A DNA stretch of 64,000 nucleotides, taken from NCBI RefSeq assembly GCF_009827395.1, contig NZ_WTYX01000001.1:1431722-1495721 (forward strand), in the 5' to 3' direction. Below, one piece after another: positions 47,289-55,503 of the stretch. The notes under the pieces were generated by a model. That model saw only the letters and a program-made list of their open reading frames with translations. It made no database searches and was not told the origin of the DNA. The position numbers were made by a program, and so were the translations under genes. Source of the DNA: Pontixanthobacter aquaemixtae (GTDB taxonomy: Bacteria > Pseudomonadota > Alphaproteobacteria > Sphingomonadales > Sphingomonadaceae). Positions within the stretch are counted from its first letter, which is position 1. Each line of letters begins with the position of its first letter.

Positions 47289-48659
47289 CTAACCTTTCAC
47301 CATGCGGTAAACCGGCCCGAACCCGACCAATGCGGCACCAACAAATGGCAAGGCTACGACCCACAGCCTGACACCCGTCACACCCTCCGGGCTGGCGATG
47401 CTGATCGCGGCTGTCATGGCGAGGCCGGTGCAGATCAGCACCATACCAAGCACCAGCCGCCAATGCGGAACCGGAAAATCGCGCTTGGCTCCACCGCCAA
47501 GGCTGCCTCTTTCAAACCGGACAAACAGCATGATCAGCGGCAATGTGACGGCGACGTACAGCGCAAACCAGACCGGCCGCGTTATCCACCATTGCGCACT
47601 GCCAGGCGCGACTTCGAGCCCCACCCCGCCCAGCAACCGCGCGGCAATCATCACCAGAACGAAGGCGGTCAGATGCCACAGATAGATGCTCATGATCATT
47701 CCGTTCATCAGCACCACCCCGGTCCAGATGCGGATATTCTCCAGCATCTTTCGCGCCGGCTTCTGCAGCATCATCGCAAAGCCTGTCTGCATCACGCCCA
47801 GCGCCAGCAAAGCGAATGTCGGCGGCATCGAATTGGTGATCTCGGCACCTGGCACACCGATCATCGCGACCGGATAAAGGTCTGCGCTCACTAGCCAGAC
47901 AAGCAGAAGCAAGCTCGCCAAGAAGCACCACAATGCATTGCTGAACTTCTCGAAAAACCCGTTCTGCCAGGCCACTCCAAATTGGTGAATCGCCAACCAA
48001 ACAAACAGGAAATTCAGGAAGTTGACATAGGTAACGCCCCAATGAAAAGTCAGGCCGTCAACCAACAGTGCGGCAATGACAAACACTGCCATCGACCACT
48101 CGCTGAGCCGTTCCCACAGCCATATTGCCAGCGGAGTGAGCGCGGTGACGAGCAGATAAACGGCCAGAAACCACACGGGGATCAGCGCCAACTGGGTCGC
48201 CATGCGGACTATGTCGCGATCGATGCCCATGGTGGTGCCGAAGAATGCGATTACGCCCCATACCAGCAGCACTGGGAAAACGGGATTGATCAGGCGCTGG
48301 ATACGGCTGGCAAACCAGTCTGAATAATATCCGCCCTTCCTCTTGGTTGCTGTCCAACTCATTCCGTTGGAAAATCCGCCGACAAGGAAGAAAATCGGCA
48401 TCACCTGGAAACCCCAGGTCAGCCACTGCGTCCACGGAAGAATGCCGAGCAAGTGACCGCCCTGCACCGCGCCGCTCTCATCCATATAGGGTGCCGCGAC
48501 GAGCCAATGACCAACGACAACCGCGAGAATGGAGAAGGCACGAAGGAAATCTACATAACGATTGCGTTCAGGCGGCGCCATTTCGGCCATCTCACGGGCC
48601 TTCGACCACATGGTTCGTTTCACCGGATTCGCAGACACAGCTGGTTCGGAATTCGTCAT
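47289..48659 (-). CDS. Acyltransferase-3 family membrane protein
   Basis: A 456-residue protein with about ten membrane helices of the acyltransferase 3 (OafA/OpgC-like) family. Diagnostic is ERNRYVDFLRAFSILAVVVGHWL with the conserved His in the first helix and PIFFLVGGFSN. Members transfer acetyl or succinyl groups to surface glycans. Acceptor unknown. It lies between the two CFA-like genes, on the opposite strand. Confidence 0.82.
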   Translation of the reverse strand: MTNSEPAVSANPVKRTMWSKAREMAEMAPPERNRYVDFLRAFSILAVVVGHWLVAAPYMDESGAVQGGHLLGILPWTQWLTWGFQVMPIFFLVGGFSNGMSWTATKRKGGYYSDWFASRIQRLINPVFPVLLVWGVIAFFGTTMGIDRDIVRMATQLALIPVWFLAVYLLVTALTPLAIWLWERLSEWSMAVFVIAALLVDGLTFHWGVTYVNFLNFLFVWLAIHQFGVAWQNGFFEKFSNALWCFLASLLLLVWLVSADLYPVAMIGVPGAEITNSMPPTFALLALGVMQTGFAMMLQKPARKMLENIRIWTGVVLMNGMIMSIYLWHLTAFVLVMIAARLLGGVGLEVAPGSAQWWITRPVWFALYVAVTLPLIMLFVRFERGSLGGGAKRDFPVPHWRLVLGMVLICTGLAMTAAISIASPEGVTGVRLWVVALPFVGAALVGFGPVYRMVKG

Positions 48660-48778
48660 AGATTTCAGAGCCTCTCCGTACTGGAGGTAGGAAGACCCAA
48701 CGTTCGCTGCAAGGATTGGCCGGTAACGCTTCCCCTTACCGCAACGAATGTTCTATCACTGAAGCCAAAGGAGGGGAC

Positions 48779-50029
48779 ATGAGCAAAAGCTTGGTCAAAA
48801 AGTACCTCGGCAGCATTGTCAAACGCGGGACATTGAGCGTGACATTTGCTGATGGCGGGCAAGCGGAATTTGGCGTTCCGGAGGATGGCTTTCCCGACAT
48901 TGCCTTGCGCCTGACCGATGGCAAAGTTCCGCGCGATATCATCCTCGACCCGCGCCTCGGCGCTGCAGAGGCCTTTATGGACGGGCGGCTGGTGATCGAA
49001 CGCGGTGATGTGATGGGGCTTGTTGAACTGCTTCGCGGCAATGCGCCGTGGGATCGCGGCGGAACAATCGGCAGCCCCAGCACGCTTCGCAAATTGCGTG
49101 ACCGGATCGGATCGGGACTGGAATCGGTCAACAACGCGATGAAATCGCAGCGCAATGTCGCCCATCATTACGATATCGGCAATGATCTCTACAAGCTGAT
49201 GCTCGATACAGAGCATATGCAATATAGCTGCGCATATTGGCCCACCGATGACATCACTCTGGCCGAGGCTCAGGAAGCCAAGCTCGCACATATTGCCGCC
49301 AAGCTGGCCCTCGAACCCGGGCAGGAAGTTCTCGATATTGGCTGCGGCTGGGGCGGAATGGCGATATTTCTGGCCAGCCGCGCCAAGGTGAAAGTGCACG
49401 GTATCACCCTGAGCGAGGAACAGCTCGCGCTCGCCGCCGAACGCGCCGAGGCCGCTGGCGTCAGCGACCTAGTGACGTTCGAATTGGTCGATTACCGCGA
49501 TTTGCCCAAACGGGACGCGCGTTATGACCGGATCGTATCGGTGGGCATGTTCGAACATGTCGGCAGGCCGCAATTCGAGAAATTTTTTGAATGCTGCGCC
49601 AATCTGCTGAAAGCCGATGGCGTCATGCTGCTGCACACGATCGGTCGCCTCGGCAGCCCGGGAACCACCGATGCCTTCACCCGCAAATATATCTTCCCCG
49701 GGGGTTACATTCCCGCGCTGAGCGAAACGATGGAAGCGAGCGAGAAATTCCGCCTTATCGCCAGCGATATCGAGATATTACGGTTGCACTACGCCAAGAC
49801 GCTGCGCGAATGGTACAAAAGGTGCGAAGAACACCGCGAAGCGATCGTCGCGATGTTCGATGAACGCTTCTACCGGATGTGGACCTTCTACCTCGCCGGG
49901 GCGACTGCGGCCTTCGAACATGGCGGGATGTGCAATTTCCAGATCCAATATTGCCGCAGCAGACATGCCTTGCCGATCACGCGAGACTATCTGGCGGACA
50001 ACGAAACCAACATGCTGCAAAAGCCATAA
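48779..50029 (+). CDS. cfa: Cyclopropane-fatty-acyl-phospholipid synthase family protein 2
   Basis: A 416-residue paralogue of the CFA-like protein at 44.7 kb. It has VAHHYDIGNDLYKLML, SAM motif VLDIGCGWGGMAIFLASRA, SVGMFEHVGRPQ, FPGGYIPALSE and FYRMWTFYLAGATAAFE. Of the two, this has the canonical HHYD and CAYW motifs and is the better candidate for true CFA synthase. Start ATG 48779 is chosen for AAAGGAGGGG immediately upstream; a longer frame to 48716 is not needed. Confidence 0.88.
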   Translation: MSKSLVKKYLGSIVKRGTLSVTFADGGQAEFGVPEDGFPDIALRLTDGKVPRDIILDPRLGAAEAFMDGRLVIERGDVMGLVELLRGNAPWDRGGTIGSPSTLRKLRDRIGSGLESVNNAMKSQRNVAHHYDIGNDLYKLMLDTEHMQYSCAYWPTDDITLAEAQEAKLAHIAAKLALEPGQEVLDIGCGWGGMAIFLASRAKVKVHGITLSEEQLALAAERAEAAGVSDLVTFELVDYRDLPKRDARYDRIVSVGMFEHVGRPQFEKFFECCANLLKADGVMLLHTIGRLGSPGTTDAFTRKYIFPGGYIPALSETMEASEKFRLIASDIEILRLHYAKTLREWYKRCEEHREAIVAMFDERFYRMWTFYLAGATAAFEHGGMCNFQIQYCRSRHALPITRDYLADNETNMLQKP

Positions 50030-50102
50030 TTCATTGTGAAGTGCGGCGCGCGCTGATAGCGGCCCCGCTTACCAACCAGACGCCTATTCATCGGAGTGCC
50101 CC

Positions 50103-51317
50103 ATGTCTGACATCAAACGCGTCGTCCTTGCCTATTCGGGCGGCCTAGACACCAGCGTGATCGCAAAATGGCTTGAGGTAGAGCGCGGCTGCGAAGTGGT
50201 GACTTTCACCGCCGATCTTGGCCAAGGCGAAGAAATTGAACCTGCGCGTGCGAAAGCGCGTGCGATGGGCATCCCCGACAAACATATCTTCATCGAAGAC
50301 GTGCGCGAGGAATTTGTCAGAGATTTTGTGTTCCCGATGATGCGCGCCAATGCGCGGTATGAAGGCGACTATCTGCTGGGCACCAGCATTGCCCGCCCTC
50401 TGATTTCCAAACGCCTTGTAGAGATTGCGCATGAGACCCAGGCTGATGCCATCGCCCATGGCGCCACTGGCAAAGGCAACGATCAAGTCCGGTTCGAACT
50501 CAGCGCCTATGCGCTTGACCCCGATATCAAAGTCATTGCCCCGTGGCGTGAATGGGATCTAACCAGCCGGACCGCACTGATCGCTTGGGCGGAAAAGCAT
50601 CAGATCAAGGTACCCACCGACAAGCGCGGTGAAAGCCCCTTCTCCACCGATTCCAACCTGCTTCACACATCGAGCGAAGGCAAAGTGCTCGAAGACCCGT
50701 GGGATGAGACGCCCGACTACGTCTACTCGCGAACGGACAATCCCGAAAACGCGCCCGACACGCCCGAATATGTCACGATTGATTTCGAGAAGGGCGACGG
50801 TGTCGCCTTGAACGGCGAGGCGATGAGCCCGGCAACGCTGTTGGCCGCATTGAACGACCTTGGCCGCAAACACGGTATCGGCCGGCTTGATCTGGTCGAG
50901 AACCGCTTTGTCGGAATGAAGTCACGTGGAATGTACGAAACTCCGGGCGGCGAAATTTACGCCCGCGCGCATCGGGGGATCGAACAGATCACACTGGATC
51001 GCGGTGCAGCACACCTCAAAGACGAACTGATGCCGAAATATGCAGAGCTGATCTATAATGGCTTCTGGTACAGCCCCGAGCGTGAGATGCTGCAGGCGGC
51101 GATCGATCTGAGCCAGGAGAAAGTCAGCGGCACCGTTCGCATGAAGCTCTACAAAGGCAATGCTGATGTCGTCGGGCGCAAATCGCCCAACAGCCTTTAT
51201 TCAGAACAGCATGTGACTTTTGAGGATGACGCGGGCGCTTACGACCAGCAGGATGCGGCGGGCTTCATTCAGCTCAATGCCTTGCGTTTGAAACTGCTTG
51301 CCAAGCGCGATCGATAG
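50103..51317 (+). CDS. argG: Argininosuccinate synthase
   Basis: A 404-residue ATP-dependent ligase joining citrulline and aspartate in arginine synthesis. The PP-loop motif YSGGLDTS lies at residues 11-18, and [30 protein letters not shown] and [12 protein letters not shown] are typical. Length normal. No other arg genes are adjacent. A 900-base stretch without genes follows. Confidence 0.96.
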   Translation: MSDIKRVVLAYSGGLDTSVIAKWLEVERGCEVVTFTADLGQGEEIEPARAKARAMGIPDKHIFIEDVREEFVRDFVFPMMRANARYEGDYLLGTSIARPLISKRLVEIAHETQADAIAHGATGKGNDQVRFELSAYALDPDIKVIAPWREWDLTSRTALIAWAEKHQIKVPTDKRGESPFSTDSNLLHTSSEGKVLEDPWDETPDYVYSRTDNPENAPDTPEYVTIDFEKGDGVALNGEAMSPATLLAALNDLGRKHGIGRLDLVENRFVGMKSRGMYETPGGEIYARAHRGIEQITLDRGAAHLKDELMPKYAELIYNGFWYSPEREMLQAAIDLSQEKVSGTVRMKLYKGNADVVGRKSPNSLYSEQHVTFEDDAGAYDQQDAAGFIQLNALRLKLLAKRDR

Positions 51318-52221
51318 AAACCGATCAATCGATTCGACGAGCGGTTGAGTTATCCACTCGCGTCCACAAGTGAATCCGCAAAAAGTGGATAAGTAGGCCA
51401 AATCATGCTTGCGCGACTCAGTTTTGAGGCGCAGCTTCACCTTATCGAAAGGCAAGAAAGCCTCATTGATTGACGGTTTAACGACTTGAAATAAATGAGA
51501 TTTTCAAACCATTTCGAGGCAGCGGTTACTGTCCGCGCGGTCCTCGAGGAACACCTGGCGAAAGCTTCGGCTGGAGGTAGGGAAACCGTTTGAAAGGAAC
51601 GCGAAAGCATGCCGCTGTTTGGCCGAATATTCCGGCCCTGCGTTGAGGCAAAGTGGAAACTTCGGTGGAAACGGAGCTGTTTGAGATGGCAGGCCAATAA
51701 GGAATGGACGGCTGCGGAACCGGAAGGCAGGCGGATTGATCTTCGGATCAGGAAGATTGCACGAAGGAACCGGATGCCGGTGCGAGCGCCGGTGACAGAA
51801 CCGAACCGAAGATTGGTCGCAAGACCAAAGGTAGGAACGGGAAAACACCGGAGGCCAAGTGCTCCAATGATGAGAAGTCGCAAGACAGATCATCGAAGCA
51901 GTCCACGCCCGGTAAGAGTGGGGTCGGTAGCAATACCGGCCCCATTTGCTTTTGGGGTCCAATACCTCCCTCGAAATGATCAAGGCAGGCATTTCGGAAA
52001 CGCGATTCGTTTTCCGTGCGGTTGCCCTTGCTTTCCGCACTACTGCACGATCATTCCGGCAAATCCGCCATGCGACAGCCCGGTATAACGAGTCCGTATA
52101 ACCCGTTTTCCGCTCGATTCTCCGATGAAGCGAGGCGAGTCAGCGATAAACCGTTGTTTACATTTGGAGAGCCTGCAATTCCGCAAGTACAGAGCGCCCC
52201 GTTCGGCAATGGGGTCAGAAT
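51318..52221. other. 904-base gap with no recognisable gene
   Basis: No coding frame here looks like protein: three overlapping frames of 150-180 codons on both strands are Arg/Pro/Ser-rich and resemble nothing. Two opposing 9-mers TTATCCACT (51350-51358) and AGTGGATAA (51384-51392) are one base from the DnaA-box consensus, a TTGACG lies at 51470-51475, and a purine-rich stretch follows and ends in an intrinsic terminator at 51920-51955. The whole 51480-51955 could be an RNA; it has none of the conserved segments of RNase P RNA or tmRNA. Confidence 0.4.
51920..51955 (+). terminator. Rho-independent terminator without an upstream gene
   Basis: GGGGTCGGTA (51920-51929) pairs perfectly but for one wobble with TACCGGCCCC (51934-51943) around a GCAA loop, followed by ATTTGCTTTT. 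It has no plausible protein-coding gene upstream and suggests a transcript ending here. Confidence 0.7.
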
Positions 52222-52755
52222 ATGTCTAAAGCAAAGAGTTCCTTTTCGCGGCGCCTCGCGCTGGTAGCATTGGTCGGTGTATTGCCGCTGCCAATGGTCG
52301 GATCCGCTTTCGCTGAAGAATCGGAGCCCCAGGTCGCGGCCAGCTTTGTCGCGAGTTTCGAGACTTTCGAGACGCTACCCGAGGCGCCCGAGGCAGAAGG
52401 CAATGTCGTCGACATCACCGAGATCGACCCGCCAATCGAGATTGAGGAAGAGCCAGAGACGCGCTCACTCGGGACCGGTGTCGCCAGCTACTATGGACGC
52501 CGCTTTCATGGCCGGCTAACCGCCAATGGTGAGCGGTTCAATATGAACGCGATGACCGCAGCGCACAAAACGCTGCCCTTCGGAACCCGTGTTCGCGTGA
52601 CCAATCCGCGCAACGGCAAGGCGGTTGTGGTTCGGATCAATGATCGCGGCCCTTTCATTCGCGGACGGACCATCGATCTCAGCCGCGCTGCAGCGGGCGA
52701 AATCGGCATTATCAGCCGCGGTCACGGCCGCGTTGAACTCGATATTATCGGGTAA
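52222..52755 (+). CDS. rlpA: RlpA-like double-psi beta-barrel protein
   Basis: A 177-residue exported protein with signal peptide ([19 protein letters not shown]), an acidic linker of about 60 residues ([10 protein letters not shown]) and a C-terminal double-psi beta-barrel: [32 protein letters not shown] and [18 protein letters not shown]. RlpA-type proteins cleave peptide-free glycans at the septum. The SPOR domain of full RlpA is missing, so it may not be septum-targeted. Confidence 0.87.
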   Translation: MSKAKSSFSRRLALVALVGVLPLPMVGSAFAEESEPQVAASFVASFETFETLPEAPEAEGNVVDITEIDPPIEIEEEPETRSLGTGVASYYGRRFHGRLTANGERFNMNAMTAAHKTLPFGTRVRVTNPRNGKAVVVRINDRGPFIRGRTIDLSRAAAGEIGIISRGHGRVELDIIG

Positions 52756-52806
52756 GACCGACTAGTCTAACGAAGGCAGGACCTAAACCAAGGTCGCTTG
52801 GCGCGT

Positions 52807-53004
52807 TTACTGTTTCCCCACCGCTTCTTGTAATCCCCTAAGCCGCGCCATCGTATTGCTGGCCATCCCCTCGGCACCATCTTTCAGGCCAACGCGCTTT
52901 TTGCAGGTCGGGCATGTGCATAGCCCCCCGGCCAGCATGTCTCTGGGATCTATCAGAAATTCGAAACCGCAATGGGGACACGGGATCGATTGTTCTTCAC
53001 TCAT
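52807..53004 (-). CDS. Small zinc-ribbon protein
   Basis: A 65-residue protein with two CxxC pairs: CPHC at residues 9-12 and CPTC in LCTCPTCKKR, an obvious zinc ribbon. GGAGCG lies upstream of the ATG. On the minus strand a TACAAT -10-like hexamer (53062-53067) with a weak -35 (53086-53091) precedes it. No further function can be deduced. Confidence 0.68.
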   Translation of the reverse strand: MSEEQSIPCPHCGFEFLIDPRDMLAGGLCTCPTCKKRVGLKDGAEGMASNTMARLRGLQEAVGKQ

Positions 53005-53121
53005 CAGAGGCGCTCCGTTGCTTGCCAGAGCTTTGTTACAACGCGCTACGCAGACATCCGTATTGTATAAATGCGTCGCGATTCACCACAAAATCACCCA
53101 ATCTGTGCCGCAAACAGCAAA

Positions 53122-53149
53122 CCCCGCCCACCGGTTGGGGTGAGCGGGG
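53122..53149 (-). terminator. Rho-independent terminator of the lipoprotein gene
   Basis: CCCCGCCCACC (53122-53132) and GGTGAGCGGGG (53139-53149) pair over all eleven positions, allowing one wobble; on the minus strand TTTG follows. It lies 40 bases past the stop of the gene at 53191. Confidence 0.7.
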
Positions 53150-53190
53150 CTTTGATAGCCAGAATGTCTGGCCGGATTGCTTGGCGCTGC

Positions 53191-53520
53191 TTATTCGGCA
53201 GGCGCGGTTTCTGCAGCTGGTGCAGCTGCCCCTTCTGCAGCCATCATTTCCTTGGCGCAAGTTTCGCCGATTGCGGTCATTTTCTCCTGATCGAGCATAT
53301 CAGCAGCGGTCAGGCCCTGATCAGCCACAGCTTTCGAAGAACATTCGCAGAAACCTTCCGCCATCGCTGCCGGGCCGCCCGCTTCGGTGAATTCCTTCAT
53401 GCAGGTGTCGCTGAATACTTTCATCGCCGCGTCATCATCGGCAACCGATCCGCAAGCCGCAAGCAGCGCCGCGCCGGCAAGTACAGGAGTGGCTTTTAGG
53501 ATGCTGGTAAAAGTAGTCAT
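53191..53520 (-). CDS. Small lipoprotein with three cysteine residues in the mature part
   Basis: A 109-residue protein: lipoprotein signal with lipobox LLAAC (C23), then a helical domain with cysteines in SDTCMKEF, EGFCECSSKAV and GETCAKEM, and an Ala/Glu/Pro-rich C-terminus. Spacing of the cysteines recalls small periplasmic helical proteins, but no family is recognised. Start ATG 53520 is preferred because AGGGG lies upstream and it begins the signal peptide. Confidence 0.68.
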   Translation of the reverse strand: MTTFTSILKATPVLAGAALLAACGSVADDDAAMKVFSDTCMKEFTEAGGPAAMAEGFCECSSKAVADQGLTAADMLDQEKMTAIGETCAKEMMAAEGAAAPAAETAPAE

Positions 53521-53633
53521 GTGTAATCCCCTATTTGATTCCATTGATCTGTGCTCTGAATTCTGCCCGATGTTGTCGCACCCACGCGGCTTTGGCAACC
53601 GCAAACCGGAAATTTTACGTTTTGATATGTCTC

Positions 53634-54749
53634 TCAATCAGAAGACTCCCCCGCACAGGACGCCAGCATCTCCTCCTCCCCCGTTACCAGCCACCACTCA
53701 TGCACGCCCGCCTCGAACGCTTCGAGCTGGAGCGCCTCGATCGCGCCCGCATGGTCGATCGGATCGGGGCGCAGCTCGCCACATTTGGGGACAGCCTCCG
53801 CCGCCAGCTCGTGCGGATTCTTCGCGCCCAAAGGACGCGCGGCGTCCATCCGCTCCAGCCGGTTACCGAACCATTGGCAATCCTCCGGCCCCAAAAGCCC
53901 CCGAACATGGGCAAACGGAACATCGCAAGCCCCGCCGCAATTGGGGCATGGCGGCGCGGTACTCCCTTCGGTTTCGGAGAGACATGGACCACTTGGACCA
54001 CTGTTCTGATCAGAATTCCGTTCGGGCTGTGGAGACAGTGCGGGAGACGTTTCATCCCGCAGCTCCTCCCCCTTCCCGAACCGCTCCAGCATCGCATCGA
54101 AATCCTCCGCCAGCGCCGCTGCATCCTCGCTCGCCGCCAGCTTGTCGAGCCGCCCCAGATGCGCGAGCAGAAGCCGGTCTGAATAGCGCCTGCGCTTGCC
54201 GACTTCCTCGCCGTGGTAGAACACCGGCTCCTCCACCCCGTTCATCGCCCGCTCGGCCAGCTCCCCCGCAGCCCCCTCGCGCGCCACCAACATCGCCGCA
54301 TCCCACGCCCGCCGGAACGCACGGCTGGAGCGCCGCATGCGATAGGCCGACTGATGCGAATGCCCCGCCCTGCGCGCCGCCGACCGCACCGAGCCGAACG
54401 TCGCCAGCGCCTCAAGAAACACCGTCTGCGCCGCAAGATCGAACTGCGTTTGTGCGGGACGCGTGGAGTCAGATGGCAATGCGTCGATCAGGGCCGGGAG
54501 GTTGAACCTACTAGCCCCCTCTTGTTGACCCTGCGGGTCAGCTTCGCTTCCAGAGGAGGGGGTTGGAGGTGGTGGCGGAGCCGTAGCGCATGAAGCTTCG
54601 GAGCTGGCGCTCTCGGCATCGTCCGATTTGGGTTCACACGAAGACGCTAAGGCACGAAGAGGTTGTGCCGATCCCTCCCCCACCCCCAAATCCGCAGCCC
54701 GAAGAGCAGCATTCTGCGCCCGAATCTGCGCAGCAGAGATAAAGCTCAT
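53634..54749 (-). CDS. HTH protein of sphingomonad-type (terminase-small-subunit-like region)
   Basis: A 371-residue protein. An Ala/Pro-rich N-terminal 85 residues precede a helical DNA-binding segment FLEALATFGSVRSAARRAGH followed by SHQSAYRMRRSSRAF, which resembles the HTH of phage terminase small subunits. The C-terminal part has PPCPNCGGACDVPF, a partial zinc-ribbon-like pair, and an acidic tail. Similar proteins occur widely in sphingomonads without phage neighbours, so a domesticated DNA-binding role is likely but unproven. Its ribosome site is masked by a hairpin. Confidence 0.62.
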   Translation of the reverse strand: MSFISAAQIRAQNAALRAADLGVGEGSAQPLRALASSCEPKSDDAESASSEASCATAPPPPPTPSSGSEADPQGQQEGASRFNLPALIDALPSDSTRPAQTQFDLAAQTVFLEALATFGSVRSAARRAGHSHQSAYRMRRSSRAFRRAWDAAMLVAREGAAGELAERAMNGVEEPVFYHGEEVGKRRRYSDRLLLAHLGRLDKLAASEDAAALAEDFDAMLERFGKGEELRDETSPALSPQPERNSDQNSGPSGPCLSETEGSTAPPCPNCGGACDVPFAHVRGLLGPEDCQWFGNRLERMDAARPLGAKNPHELAAEAVPKCGELRPDPIDHAGAIEALQLEAFEAGVHEWWLVTGEEEMLASCAGESSD

Positions 54750-54755
54750 GCCACA

Positions 54756-54775
54756 CCTCCCAACCTTGTGGGAGG
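54756..54775 (-). promoter_or_regulatory. Hairpin masking the ribosome site of the HTH gene
   Basis: On the minus strand CCTCCCA (54769-54775) pairs with TGGGAGG (54756-54762) around a 6-base loop. The GGGAGG is exactly the Shine-Dalgarno, six bases before the ATG at 54749, so translation would need the stem opened. Confidence 0.6.
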
Positions 54776-54783
54776 CACAACTC

Positions 54784-54891
54784 CGGTCCGACCCAGACGG
54801 ATCGCAAGCGCGACCGCGCGCCCGAGCTTATGCGAGGTAGCCAAGGAATGCGGATGCATTCCGCCCGGCGACTGAGGGTTAGAACAAACAA
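54784..54891. repeat. Dispersed repeat, copy B
   Basis: Matches the cluster at 31948-32268: GGTCCGACCCAGACGG followed by TCGCAAGCGCGACCGCGCG matches the inverted A-right copy, and CCCGGCGACTGAGGG, then AACAAAC, matches the reverse complement of A-left. It sits at the left edge of the AT-richer island. Confidence 0.6.
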
Positions 54892-55275
54892 CTTTCATGG
54901 TTCACCTATGGGCTTGTGAGCAAGGGAACCGAGTTAGCTATACAGAATGGGGCGTGTAGGACAGAATGGTATTAGGCTTGCAACTAGACCGTTTATCGCA
55001 AAATCGCGGCAAACCAGCGGCCATTATTGGTGTGACAACCCTCACACATATATGTGAGAAACTAACTACGTTCACGATTGGTTCGTTGACACTTTGTCCC
55101 GAATCTGGTCTTTAGTTTGTTAACAGACGGGACAACTTGATGGTGGCTACGATGAACAATCGCTGTCAAATTCGATGACAAACTCATCGTGTCCTTAGCA
55201 ATTATTCACAAACACGCACCGCTCGGTCACTACCGGGCAGGGGCGCGTTTGTCCAACGCCAGAGGGAGCCGGGCC
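54892..55275 (+). promoter_or_regulatory. AT-richer control region of the accessory island
   Basis: About 380 bases, clearly AT-richer than the surroundings, without a supported gene. A good -35 TTGACA lies at 55086-55091. A perfect inverted repeat TTGTCCCG (55094-55101) / CGGGACAA (55128-55135) straddles the expected -10 region, as an operator would. CTCACACAT/ATATGTGAG (about 55045-55062) is a second near-palindrome. Confidence 0.5.
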
Positions 55276-55494
55276 GTGACGAACCTAGAGATACCGTCGG
55301 ACGACGAAGTTGTAGAAGCACTGGCAGGGCTAGGCGGGAATGCTACCGCGATTGAACTCAGAGACACACTTATTGCCGGTGGTCACAGTAAAAGTAGATG
55401 CGAGCTGGCAATACAGCGAGCGACTGATCGTGGAAGATTGCGTGTAGAGCGCGATTGGACGCTCAGTCTAGACGAAGAGAGGCAAGTAGCTTAA
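55276..55494 (+). CDS. Small winged-helix-like protein of the accessory island
   Basis: A 72-residue protein from GTG 55276, which has GAGGGAG nine bases upstream; a longer frame from GTG 55189 (101 residues) lacks a ribosome site. The pattern DDEVVEALAGLGGNATAIEL, RDTLIAGGHSKSRCEL and RATDRGRLRVERDWTLSL reads as three helices and a wing, so a DNA-binding regulator is plausible. It ends nine bases before the dNTPase gene. Not recognised beyond that. Confidence 0.5.
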   Translation: MTNLEIPSDDEVVEALAGLGGNATAIELRDTLIAGGHSKSRCELAIQRATDRGRLRVERDWTLSLDEERQVA

Positions 55495-55503
55495 CAGCCT
55501 TAA

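Noticed and set aside
51480-51960. RNase P RNA or tmRNA in the gap after argG
   Set aside because: The conserved GAGGAAAGTCCGGGC-like core of RNase P RNA and the tRNA-like ends of tmRNA are absent.
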